In this document: piece after piece, positions 1 to 12,000 of the stretch
Layout of the letters: each line of letters starts with the position of its first letter
Numbering within the stretch: position 1 is the stretch's first letter
From: Edaphochlamys debaryana
Lineage: Eukaryota > Chlorophyta > Chlorophyceae > Chlamydomonadales
Direction: 5' to 3'
Assembly (NCBI GenBank): GCA_016858145.1
Contig: JAEHOE010000005.1
Location: forward strand, 1,674,001 to 1,738,000
DNA: 64,000 nt
The notes under the pieces: generated by a model
Told to the model about the DNA's origin: nothing
What the model saw: only the letters and a program-made list of their open reading frames with translations
Databases searched by the model: none
Position numbers and translations under genes: made by a program

Positions 1-3000
1 TGCCGGAGCTGACGGCGGCGGCGCTGCGGCGGCTGCCGCCGCCAGTGGCGCCCATGGACGGCAGCGCGATCCTACCGTACGGCGGCTGCGAGTGCGAGTG
101 CGCCGCCAGCGGCGGCGGCTGCCTGGTGGAGGCGTAAGACAACCTGCCGTACGACCTTCCATCGTCCACCTCTTCATCCTCAGGGTGGTGCGGCGGCTCT
201 TCGTCTTCCTCGGGCACGTCGGGCGCCATTGGCTCGCTCATGCCCACGCCGCCCAGAGCCGATGCGACCTCCCACGCCAGCTCTGGCGACAGGGAGCCGA
301 ATAGCACGTCCGACAGTAGCGGCGCGCTGCGAGTGTCGCCGTTGTTCGCGCTGCCGCCACCGCCAAAGCCGCCGCCGCCGGAGCCGCCCGCGGGCGAGCG
401 AGTGCTGCCGAGGCGGCTGGGGCCGCGCAGGGCGGCCATGGCGGCGGCGGAGCGGTGCGGGCTGGCGGGGGCGGACATGGCAGGCAGCTGCCTCGACTGC
501 GGCGGCGGCGCGGCGGCGGCGCCAGCGGCAGGGCCACCGACGGTGGCGCCGCCAGGGTGCTCCGCCAGGGGGTTGTCGAAGGTCAGGTACTGATGGCCGC
601 CAGACTGCTGCGTGTGCATCGACGGGACGCCGCCGCCGCCGCTGCCGCCGCCGTTGCCGTACAGGAAGCTGGCCTGGCGGGATAGCGATTGCTGCTGCTG
701 CTGCGGCGGCGCCCAGCTGCCCTGGGCCTGGCGCGGAGCGGTTGAGATCGTCGACGGACGAGCGCTGACTAGTTCGCGGTACTCCCTGTCGAGCTCGTCC
801 TCCTCCGTGAGTGCACCCTCCGTGGCGGCGCCGCCAGGCGCCGCCATTGACATGAAGCTCGCCGCCGCGTGCCGCATCGGCGGCGGCGCCGACGGCGACG
901 GCTGCTGGCGGCGGTCGGTGGGCGACGGGAACATCGGTGGCGAGCCGCCGGCGCCGCCGCCGTAGGCCGGCGCCGCCGAGGCCATGCGGCCCAGGGCGGC
1001 GCGTGTGGCTTCCTCCACCTGGCGGCCGATCTCATTGATGCCGGAAGTCCCCGAAAAGCTCTCGCGGTGCGGCGGCATTGGTGGCATCGACGGCAGCGTC
1101 GCCCAGGCCGACACGGCAGCCGCCGCCGCCGCAGGCGGCGGCAGCGGCGGCTCCGCCGCCACCAGGGCGGCCAGAGCCGCCTCCGACAGGCGGCCGCCGA
1201 AGGCGGCGGGCGGAGGCTGCGCCGCCGCTGGCGGCGCCGCCGGAGGCGGCGGCACTGGCGCCGCTGGCGGTGGCGGTGGCGGCGACGCGGCCATGTCGGC
1301 TAGCATGCTGTTGACCTTCTTGAGCAGCTCTTGGACGTAGCCCTCGTCGCTGACGTCGACGGCGGGCGTGTCGTCGCCGCCGCCGTAGCTGTGCAGCCGG
1401 CTGTGCGTGCGGCTGCGGCTGGCGCTCTGGCGACGGCTGGCGGCGGCGCGGCCTGCAGGCGCTGGCGGCGCCGCCAGCGTGTTGCGGGGTGTCTGCGCTG
1501 GTGCGAGCGTCTGGGCGTAGCCGGGGCCGGGCGTCTGCGCGCGGCCGCGGTAAGGGCTCCGTGACGCTTCGTCTTCCTCCGCCTCCTCAAGCTCGTCCCG
1601 TGTCGGCCGCCACTTGCGGCCGTAGCTGCTGCCGTACTCCAGCTCGACCTCTTCGGCTGCCACCTGCTCCTCCTCACGCTCGTCCTCCTCCTCCTGACGA
1701 GTCATATACCGACCACCGCCTGGCCAGCCCCGGCCGCCGCCGCCGCCGCGGCCACCCGTCTGACTGGGCGCACGGTCCGGGGCGTAGCGCTCCGCCACGC
1801 TGGGCCCTCGGCTGCCACGACGGACGCCTGAGGGCGCCCTTGACTCACGACGCTCCAGGCTCGACAGAGTCTCCGCAAACGGCACGCCGCCGCCGCCGCC
1901 GACGCCGGCGTCACGGTAGCTGCCGCCGCCGTTGACGTCGCCGCCGCCGCCGTCGTCGTACCAGCCCGAGTTGCGGCGGGGCTGCTGGTCCTCCCACTCC
2001 ACCACGCGTGCACGGGCGCCGCTAGCAGCGCGGCCCCGTCGGGCGGCGGCGGCGGCGGCGGGGCTGTCGTCAGCGGCGTCATCCGACGGAGGCAGGGTCA
2101 TGACGACGGCGCGCCGCGGGCCCGCCGGGCCGCGCTGCGCCGGCGGCGGAGAGCGCGGAGGTGAGAGCGGTGGCGGCGGCGGCTCGTCCCGGCGGCCGAC
2201 GGCGAACGCCGGCGGCGGAGCACGTGACGGCGCGCGGCTCGGCCCCGGCGACCGCGGCGGCGCCGGCGGCGACGACTGGTGAGTCGGCGGCGGCTGTTGC
2301 AGCGGCCGCCGCTGCCAGTCGCGGGGGTCGAGAGACGTGTCGGCGACGCTGCTGGCATCGTGCGTGCCGTACATGCTGGCGGCGTCGCCAGGCGTGATGC
2401 CGTACATACCGCCGCCGCCGCCGGGCGGATCCTCTAAGTCGGCCTGGACCTTCTTGTTGGACACCATCAGCGGTCGCCTGGCGGCGCCGCCACCGGCCTC
2501 GTAGTTGCCGTACTGCTCGGCCAGCGGGCCGTTGCCGTACGGGTTATTGCCATAAGGCTTATCGTATAGGTGGTTGTCGTAGTACTGCATGCTGCTGCGG
2601 TTGTTCATGCGGCCGCCGCCGTGGGGGCTAGGCGGGGGCGCATCGTCATAGTACGGGTCGCGGCCGTTGCCGCCGCCGCCGCCGCGGCCAAAGCAGCCAC
2701 CGCCACCGGCCTTGTCGTACGGGCTGCCGCCGCCACCACTGCGGCCGCCGTGCGGCGGCTCACTGATGTGCGCGCGCGCGTAGACCGGGTTGGGTTCGTA
2801 CGGGGCGCCGCCGTAACGCGGCGAGACCGGTGGCTGCGAGTCGTACGGATATTGGTGATCGTACTCGCCGTTGCCGTACCAAGGCTGCACCCCGCCGCCG
2901 CCGTACGGATCGGGACCGCCGCCCACGCCGTAGTCGCGGGTGGGCGAGCGGCCGGGGGAGCCGGTGCGGAGGCTGGGCAGCGGCGGGGGCGGCGGGGGCG

Positions 3001-3073
3001 GGTAGGCCCTGGCGTTGGGCCCCGCCTGCACGCCCTTGTCCCTCTGGCTCCAGTGGTAGCCCTTGGGAGGGCC
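1..3073 (-). other. Cytosolic tail of the giant HRGP (incomplete)
   Basis: From the acceptor CCGCAG before 3073 the frame stays open to base 1, giving 1,024 codons. It is unlike the shaft. It contains Tyr/Asn/Gly patches (for example [18 protein letters not shown]), a charged segment [20 protein letters not shown], a likely short helix [19 protein letters not shown], many RxxS and SP sites, and Gly-rich linkers. The extended acidic stretch [18 protein letters not shown] lies near the window edge. It looks like a disordered signalling or scaffold tail; no catalytic domain is visible in the part present. Confidence 0.65.
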
Positions 3074-6000
3074 CTGCGGAGGGGCGGGCAGGGATGAAGC
3101 TGTCAGCATTGGTTGAAGAGGGGAGCAGCGATGACAGGCCATGACAGGCGCACCAGGCTGGCTGGCTGCCTAGGCACACCACCTCCTAGGCACCCGCAGG
3201 CCCCTCGACAACTCTGCTCTGGGGTGAACAGGGGGCGACAGGCCATGACAGGGAAGTGAGGAGATGTGGCGCCCTCCGTCTACATCCCTCCTCGCTCCCC
3301 GCATGCCCCAACCGCTGCGCCAGGCTCCGTACCTGATTATACGGCACCTCGTAAGGTTGGCCGTTGGCGTCACGACGGTTGCGACCGCCGGCGCCCAGGC
3401 AGCTGAAGCACGTGGCTGCCATGACTAAGCACGCGATGAGGCTGGCGCCAACTACCGTGCCAACAACCACACCCGCGACCTGCTTGCCGCTGAGTCCCCT
3501 CGAGGTGGTGGGGGCCGCGGGTCCCGGCGGTGAGTCCGGAGCGGACGGAGGGAGCCGGCCGGACTGAAAGCCTCCTTCTGTGGACAGATTGGGGTGAGGG
3601 CAACGGGAGCATCGGGACCGTCATGATAAGATTTCCTGATTTGACTTGATTGCTAGTACGAGAATGCGAGACCGCGATTTATAGCTGATCTGTGGGAGCG
3701 GAGCGGGCTTAGCGCTCCGCACCTGAAGGCGCTAGCGGAGGAGGAGCTAGGGGTGGGGGCGGGGGCGGGGGCGGGGGTGGAGGAGGGGGCGAGGGCTGGT
3801 CCTGGAGGCTGTCTGAACCACCGCGTGCGGGGAAGGGCGGCTTGGGGGGCGAGAGCGGGAAGCTGGGGCGCGGGAAGCTGGGCGGAGGTGATGGAGAGGG
3901 GCTTGGAGGAGTGGCCGGGGAAGGTGAAGGGAGCGGGGGAGCTGGGGAAGGCGGTTGGGGGCTGGGGGGTTTGGGAATAGGGGGCGGTGGTGGTGGCGGT
4001 GGGGGAGGCGGGGGAGGCGGTGAGGGAGCCGAGGGGTTCGGTTTGACGGGGTAGAGGAGAACGGTCGGAGGCAATGGAGGAGGGGGCACAGATGGAGGCT
4101 GGGGGCTGGGCGGGCCCGGGTAGGACGGCGCTGGAGAGGGAGGCTCGGGGCTTGGGGCCGAGGGGTAAGGGAGGACTGTTGGGGGCTCGGGGTTGGGCGG
4201 TGGCGGGCTCGGAGGTGGAGGGTGTGGCGGCGGTGGGCTCGGAGGTGGTGGGTTTGGAGGCGGCGGCGAGGGCGGCGGGGGGCTAGGCGGCGGCGGGCTG
4301 GGAGGGCGGGGGCTAGGCGGGGGTGGAGAGGGAGGGCGGGGGGTGGGAGGTGGAGGCGCAGGCGGTCGCGGGCTGGGAGGGAGTGGCGAGGGAGGCTTGG
4401 GAGCTGGGGGCCGCGGGCTGGGCGGCTCGGGACTGGGCGGATTGGGAGAAGGAGGCCGGGGGCTGGGCGGTTCGGGGGACGGAGGCGCAGGCGAGGGAGG
4501 TTGCGGACTTGGCGGCTCAGGTGAGGGTGGCTGCGGGGAGGGAGGAGCAGGGCTTGGAGGCTGCGGGCTAGGAGGCTGCGGTGACGGTGGGAGCGGGCTT
4601 GGGGGACGGGGGCTGGGTGGTTGTGGGGAAGGCGGTTGCGGGGAAGGAGGCCTTGGGCTGGGAGGAACGGGACGGGGCGGGACGGGGCTGGGCGGTGCTG
4701 GGCTCGGTGGCGCTGGCGACGGCGGCGGCGGTGACGGCGGCGGCGGCCTGGGGCTCGGCGGCGGCGGGTTGGGTGGTGGCGGGTTGGGAGGCGGCGGGCT
4801 CGGCGGCGGCGGATTCGGGGGCGGCGGGCTAGGTGGGGGTGGACCCGGCGGCGGCGGGCTTGGTGGCGGCGGGCTAGGCGGTGGCGGACTTGGCGGCGGA
4901 GGGCCCGGCGGCGGAGGCGACGGCGGCTGAAGGGGAGCCTGCGGCGGCGGCTTCTCCGGGACCCTTGGCACCGGTGGAAGAGGCCTCGGGCTCTGGAGCG
5001 GGGATGAGTGTCGCGGCGGGCTTGGCGGCGGTCGCGGCGGTCGCGGCGACGGCGGCGGCGGTGGCGGCGACGGAACCCTTACGGTGCAGGACTGGGACCC
5101 TGTCAGAGGGGTTCCGTCCAGCAGGCAGGGGGGAGCGGGCATGTCAGACTGGGGTTCGCCGGGCCAGGGCCAGGGCGGTTGCGGCAGCGGTGTCGCTATC
5201 GGCGCATCCGGGCTTGCCGGGGCTAGGGCTGGGGAGATGGGTGGGCCCGGGACCGGCGCGGTTCCCGGGGGCCACACCGTCACCCCGCCGCCGCCACCAC
5301 CGCCGCCGCTGCCGCTGCCACTGTCTGGGCTGGGGCTGGGGCTGGGGCTGGCTGTTGGGCCGGGTGGCACGGAGGGCTGCTGGGCTGGGCTGACTGCTTC
5401 CTCAGCTGTGACCGGAGGCGACCCGAACGGTGGAGATAGCGGAGACGACGGCGGAGGAGGAGGGTAGGCAGGCGACTGAGGTGGAGGCAAGGTGGGCCAG
5501 GAGGGGACAGCCGGAGGATCCCCGGGAGGAAGAAACAGCACCGTGGGGGAGCGTGGAGACGGGGTTCGTGGCGGGTAGCTCGGCGGCGGCGAAGCCGGTG
5601 GCGGGAGCGTGGGCGGCTCTGGGGGTGGGACCTCAGCGCTTGGTGGCTCTGGCATGTTGGGCTCAGGGATCGGTGGTGGCTGCTCCGGAGGTGACGGCAC
5701 TGGAGAAGGCGGCGCTGGGGAAGGCGGCTCCGGCGATGGCGGTTCTGGATTCGACGGGAGCAATGGGTACGTTCGGAACGCCGGCGGAACCGTCGGGCTC
5801 GCCGGCTCAGGTTGCAGCGGAGCGGGGCTCGGCGGCTCTGGGGGTGGTGGCTTCGGGCTCGGGAGCTCCAAGGGTGGCGGCACCGGGCTTGGATTCTCCG
5901 GGGAAGGCGGCTCCGGGGATGGCGGCTTCAGGGCTTGAGGGATTTGTGGCTCCGGACGTGGCGGCTCCCGGGGTGGCGGCACGAGGCTCACTGGGAGCAG

Positions 6001-9000
6001 CGGGTAACTCGGGAGCGGGGGAGACCCTGGGCTGGCTGGCTCAGGCGTCAGCGGAAGGGGCCTTGGCGGCTCCGGGGTTGGCGGGACCGGGGATGGCGGG
6101 GCAGGGCTTGGAGGCTCCGGCGATGGCGGCTCAGGGCTTGGCGGCTCGGGGCTTGGCGGCTCAGGGCTTGGCGGCTCAGGGGATGGGGGTTCCGGGAATG
6201 GAGACTTCGGGCTCATTGGGGGCAGCGGGTAAGTCGGGGGAGGCGGCGGATCCACGGCCGGTGGAACTTTCGGGCTCGCCGGTTGGGGTTGCAGCAGCGA
6301 GGCAGGGCTTGGGAGCGGTGGAGATGGCGGAACCGGGGACAGCGGCTCTGGGCTCAATGGGAGCAGCTGATAAAGTGGGGGTGGCGGCGGGGCCACGGGC
6401 GGCGGCGTCTTAGGGCTTGATGGCTCGGGGTACGGCGGGGAAGGGCTGTGCGGCTCCGGGCTTTGCGGGCCCGGGGACGGCGGCTCTGGGCTTGGCAGCC
6501 CCGGGGGAAGTGGTACCGGGCTTGGCGGCTCTGGAGATGGTGGCATCGGATTCGTTGAAAGCAGCGGGTACCCGGGCAGCGGCGGTGGAGGAGAGGGCGA
6601 AGGAGTCTTCGGACTCGCCGGCTCTGGTTGCAACGGTGCGGGGCTTGGCGGCCCCAGAAAAGGCGACACCGGACTTCGCGGCTCCGGGCTTGGCGGCTCC
6701 AAGCTCGGTGGCACCACTGGGCTTGGGGACTCCGGGGCTTGTGGTGCTGGGCTCACCGGAAAGAAGGGGTACGACGGGAGCGGCGGCGAAGGAGCGGATG
6801 GAGGGGTCCCCGGGCTTGCCGGCTCCGGGGATGGCGGCTGAGGGCCCAGTGGCGACGGCGGCTCAGGGCTCGGGGGCGCTGGCGACGGTGGCTGAGGGCT
6901 TGGCGGTTCCGGACTTGGGGGCTCCGGGCTTGGCGGGTTCGGGCTTGGTGGCTCCGGGCTCATTGGGATGAGCGGGTAAGTCGGGGTGGGAGGCTCCGGG
7001 CTTGGCGGCTCCGGGCTTGGCGGGTTCGGGCTTGGCGGCAGCGGCGGCAGCGGCGGCAGCAGAGGCGGAGCGGTCGGAGGAGGCTCCGGGCTCGCCGGCT
7101 CAGGCTGCAAAGGGGCAGGGCTGGGCGGCTCGGGGCTCGGCTGACCCGGACTAAGCGGCGGTAGGCTTGGCACCTCAGGGCTCGGCGAAGGTGGTGGGTA
7201 CCCTGGCGGAAAAGGAGATGGGGGCAGCGAAGGTTGGAGATTGAGGGTCGGAGGACTCGGTGGTGGCTGATAGGGACTAGGCGGCTTGGGGCTGGTTGGC
7301 AGCGGCGGGCTTGGAAGCAGCAGCAGCGTCGCTTGCGGCAGAGGCGGAGAAGGCAGCGAGGGGGGCCTCCGCGGCAGCTCTGGTATTGGCAGTGGTGGCG
7401 GAAAGCCCATCAGCGAGGGCGGAGGAGGAGACTGCAGGCTCGGCGGCCGCTGCGGGCTCGGCGGCTCGGGGCTCGGTGGCAGGAGGGGATAACCCGGCGG
7501 TGAAGGAGGGTGCGGCAGTGGAGGCTGCGGGCTCGGCGGCAGCGGGCTTCGTGGTAGGAGGGGATACCCCGGAACTGGAGGAGAATGCGGCTGTGGAGGC
7601 AGCGGGCTCGGTGGCAGTAAAGGATACCCCGGCGGCGGAGGCCACGGAGGAAGAGGGTGGGGAGGGCTCGGCGGCTCGGAACCCGGAGGCAGAAGACTTG
7701 GAGGCCCGAGGGGAGACACTGGGGGTGGAAGCATTAGCAACGGCTCCGGCTGTGGCGATCCAGGGCTGGGCGGCATCGGGCTCGGCGGCTGGGGACGTGG
7801 AGGCATCGGGCTCGGCAGCAGGAGGGGATACCCCGGCGGCGGAGGCAGAGGCTGCGACGGAAGCTTTGGGCTCGGCGGCTGCGGGCTTACCGGCTGCGGG
7901 CTCAGAGGAAGCATCGGATACCCAGGCGGAGGAGGAGACGGCGGCAGCAAAGGCTGTGGGCTCGGCGGCTCGGGGCCCGGCGGCAGCGGGCTCGGCGGCA
8001 GGAGGGGATACCCCGGCGGCGGAGGCGGTGGCGGCCGCGGAGGCAGCGGGCTCGGCGGCTCGGGGCTCGGCGGCAGCGGGCTTGCCGGCAGGAGGGGATA
8101 CCCCGGCGGCGGAGGAAGTGGCGGCAGTGGAGGTGACGGGCTCGGCGGCACGGGGCTTGGCGGCAGCGGGCTCGGCGGCTGTGGGCTCGGCGGCTGTGGG
8201 CTCGGCGGCTGTGGGCTCGGCGGCAGCGGGCTCGGCGGTAGGAGGGGATACCCCGGCGGCGGAGGAAGTGGCGGCAGTGGAGGTGGCGGGCTCGGCGGCA
8301 CGGGGCTTGGAGGCAGCGGGCTCGGCGGCTGTGGGCTCGGCGGCTGTGGGCTCGGCGGCAGCGGGCTCGGCGGCAGGAGGGGATACCCCGGCGGCGGAGG
8401 AAGTGGCGGCAGTGGAGGTGGCGGGCTCGGCGGCACGGGGCTTGGCGGCAGCGGGTTCGGCGGCTCGGGGCTCGGCGGCAGGGGGCTCGGCGGCAGGAGG
8501 GGATACCCCGGCGGCGGAGGTGACGGAGGGAGAAAAGGCGGCGGGTTCAGCGGCTGTGGGCTTGGCGGCCGCGGGCGTGTCGGCAGGAGGGGATATCCCG
8601 GCGGCGGAGCCGTTCGCGGCAGCGGTGGTGGCGGGCTCGGCGGCACGGGGCTCGGAGGCAGCGGGCTCGGCGGCTCGGGGCTCGGCGGCAGGGGGCTCGG
8701 CGGCAGGAGGGGATACCCCGGCAGCGGAGAGAACACCGGCAGTGGAGGTGGCGGGCTCGGCAGCACAGTGCTTGGCGGCAGCGGGGTTGGCGGCAGGAAC
8801 GGATACCCCGGCAGCGGAGGAGGTGGCGGCAGCGGAGGTGGCGGGCTCGGCGGGACGGGGCTTGGAGGCAGCGGGCTCGGCGGCTGTGGGCTCGGCGGCA
8901 GGGGGCTCGGCGGCAGAAGGGGATACCCCGGCGGCGGAGGTGACGGCGGGTGAAGAGGCGGCGGGCTCGGCGGCACGGGGCTCGGAGGCAGCGGGCTCGG

Positions 9001-12000
9001 CGGCAGGAGGGGATACCCCGGCGGCGGAGGAGGTGGCGGCAGCGGAGGTGGCGGGCTCGGCGGCACGGGGCTCGGAGGCAGCGGGCTCGGTGGCTCGGGG
9101 CTCGGCGGCAGGGGGCTCGGCGGCAGGAGGGGATACTCCGGCGGCGGAGGCGGTGGCGGCCGCGGCGGCAGCGGGCTCGGCGGCTCGGGGCTCGGCGGCA
9201 GCGGGCTTGCCGGCAAGAGGGGATACCCCGGCGGCGGAGAGAACACCGGCAGTGGAGGTGGCGGGCTCGGCAGCACAGGGCCTGGCGGCAGCGGGGTTGG
9301 CGGCAGGAGGGGATACTCCGGCAGCGGATGAGGTGGCGGCAGCGGAGGCAGCGGGCTCGGCGGCTCGGGGCTTGGAGGCAGCGGGCTTGCCGGCAGGAGG
9401 GGATACTCCGGCGGCGGAGGAAGTGGCGGCAGTGGAGGCAGCGGGCTTGGCGGCTCGGGGCTCGGCGGTAGCGGGCTCGGCGGCAGGAGGGGATACCCCG
9501 GCGGCGGAGGAGGTGGCGGCCGCGGCGGCAGCGGGCTCGGCGGCTCGGGGCTCGGCGGCTGTGGGCTCGGTGGCAGGAGGGGATACCCCGGCGGCGGAGG
9601 CGGTGGCGGCCGCGGAGGCAGCGGGCTCGGCGGCTGTGTGCTCGGCGGCAGCGGGCTTGCCGGCAGGAGGGGATACCCCGGCGGCGGAGGAAGCGGCGGC
9701 AGTGGAGGTGGCGGGCTCGGCGGCACGGGGCTTGGAGGCAGCGGGCTTGCCGGCAGGAGGGGATACTCCGGCGGCGGAGGAAGTGGCGGCAGTGGATGCA
9801 GCGGGCTTGGCGGCTCGGGGCTCGGCGGTAGCGGGCTCGGCGGCAGGAGGGGATACCCCGGCGGCGGAGGTGACGGCGGGAGAAAAGGCGGCGGGTTCAG
9901 CGGCTGTGGGCTTGGCGGCCGCGGGCGTGTCGGCAGGAGGGGATATCCCGGCGGCGGAGCCGTTGGCGGCAGCGGTGGTGGCGGGCTCGGCGGCACGGGG
10001 CTCGGAGGCAGCGGGCTTGGCGGCTCGGGGCCCGGCGGCAGCGGGCTCGGCGGCAGGAGGGGATACCCCGGCGGCGGAGAGAACACCGGCAGTGGAGGTG
10101 GCGGGCTCGGCAGCACAGTGCTTGGCGGCAGCGGGGTTGGCGGCAGGAGCGGATACCCCGGCGGCAGAGGAAGTGGCGGCAGCGGAGGTGGCGGGCTCGG
10201 CGGCACGGGTCTTGGATGCAGCGGGCTTGGCGGCTGTGAGCTCGGCGGCTGTGAGCTCGGCGGCAGGAGGGGATACCCCGGCGGCGGAGGCGGTGGCGGC
10301 CGCGGAGGCAGCGGGCTCGGCGGCTCGGGGCTCGGCGGCAGCGGGCTCGGCGGCAGGAGGGGATACTCCGGCGGCGGAGGAAGTGGCGGCCGCGGCGGCA
10401 GCGGGCTCGGCGGCTCGGGGCTCGGCGGCAGCGGGCTCGGCGGCAGGAGGGGATACCCCGGCGGCGGAGGCGGTGGCGGCCGCGGAGGCAGCGGGCTCGG
10501 CGGCTGTGGGCTCGGCGGCAGCGGGCTCGGCGGCAGGAGGGGATACCCCGGCGGCGGAGGAAGTGGCGGCAGTGGAGGTGGCGGGCTCGGCGGCACGGGG
10601 CTTGGCGGCAGCGGGTTTGGCGGCTCGGGGCTCGGCGGCAGGGGGCTCGGCGGCAGGAGGGGATACCCCGGCGGCGGAGGTGACGGAGGGAGAAAAGGCG
10701 GCGGGTTCAGCGGCTGTGGGCTTGGCGGCCGCGGGCGTGTCGGCAGGAGGGGATATCCCGGCGGCGGAGCCGTTGGCGGCAGTGGTGGTGGCGGGCTCGG
10801 CGGCACGGGGCTCGGAGGCAGCGGGCTTGGCGGCTCGGGGCCCGGCGGCAGCGGGCTCGGCGGCAGGAGGGGATACCCCGGCGGCGGAGAGAACACCGGC
10901 AGTGGAGGTGGCGGGCTCGGCAGCACAGGGCTTGGCGGCAGTGGGGTTGGCGGCAGGAGCGGATACCCCGGCGGCAGAGGAAGTGGCGGCAGCGGAGGTG
11001 GCGGGCTCGGCGGCACGGGTCTTGGATGCAGCGGGCTTGGCGGCTGTGAGCTCGGCGGCTGTGAGCTCGGCGGCAGGAGGGGATACCCCGGCGGCGGAGG
11101 CGGTGGCGGCCGCGGAGGCAGCGGGCTCGGCGGCTCGGGGCTCGGCGGCAGCGGGCTCGGCGGCAGGAGGGGATACTCCGGCGGCGGAGGAAGTGGCGGC
11201 CGCGGCGGCAGCGGGCTCGGCGGCTCGGGGCTCGGCGGCAGCGGGCTCGGCGGCAGGAGGGGATACCCCGGCGGCGGAGGCGGTGGCGGCCGCGGAGGCA
11301 GCGGGCTCGGCGGCTGTGGGCTCGGCGGCAGCGGGCTCGGCGGCAGGAGGGGATACCCCGGCGGCGGAGGAAGTGGCGGCAGTGGAGGTGGCGGGCTCGG
11401 CGGCACGGGGCTTGGCGGCAGCGGGTTTGGCGGCTCGGGGCTCGGCGGCAGGGGGCTCGGCGGCAGGAGGGGATACCCCGGCGGCGGAGGTGACGGAGGG
11501 AGAAAAGGCGGCGGGTTCAGCGGCTGTGGGCTTGGCGGCCGCGGGCGTGTCGGCAGGAGGGGATATCCCGGCGGCGGAGCCGTTGGCGGCAGTGGTGGTG
11601 GCGGGCTCGGCGGCACGGGGCTCGGAGGCAGCGGGCTTGGCGGCTCGGGGCCCGGCGGCAGCGGGCTCGGCGGCAGGAGGGGATACCCCGGCGGCGGAGA
11701 GAACACCGGCAGTGGAGGTGGCGGGCTCGGCAGCACAGGGCTTGGCGGCAGTGGGGTTGGCGGCAGGAGCGGATACCCCGGCGGCAGAGGAAGTGGCGGC
11801 AGCGGAGGTGGCGGGCTCGGCGGCACGGGTCTTGGATGCAGCGGGCTTGGCGGCTGTGAGCTCGGCGGCTGTGGGCTCGGCGGCAGGAGGGGATACCCCG
11901 GCGGCGGAGGCGGTGGCGGCCGCGGAGGCAGCGGGCTCGGCGGCTCGGGGCTCGGCGGCAGCGGGCTCGGCGGCTGTGAGCTCGGCGGCTGTGGGCTCGG

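Noticed and set aside
4193..4930. Glycine-rich protein (GGGGLGGGG) on the plus strand
   Set aside because: CCN Pro codons read as GGN Gly on the opposite strand. It has no signal peptide or boundary of its own.
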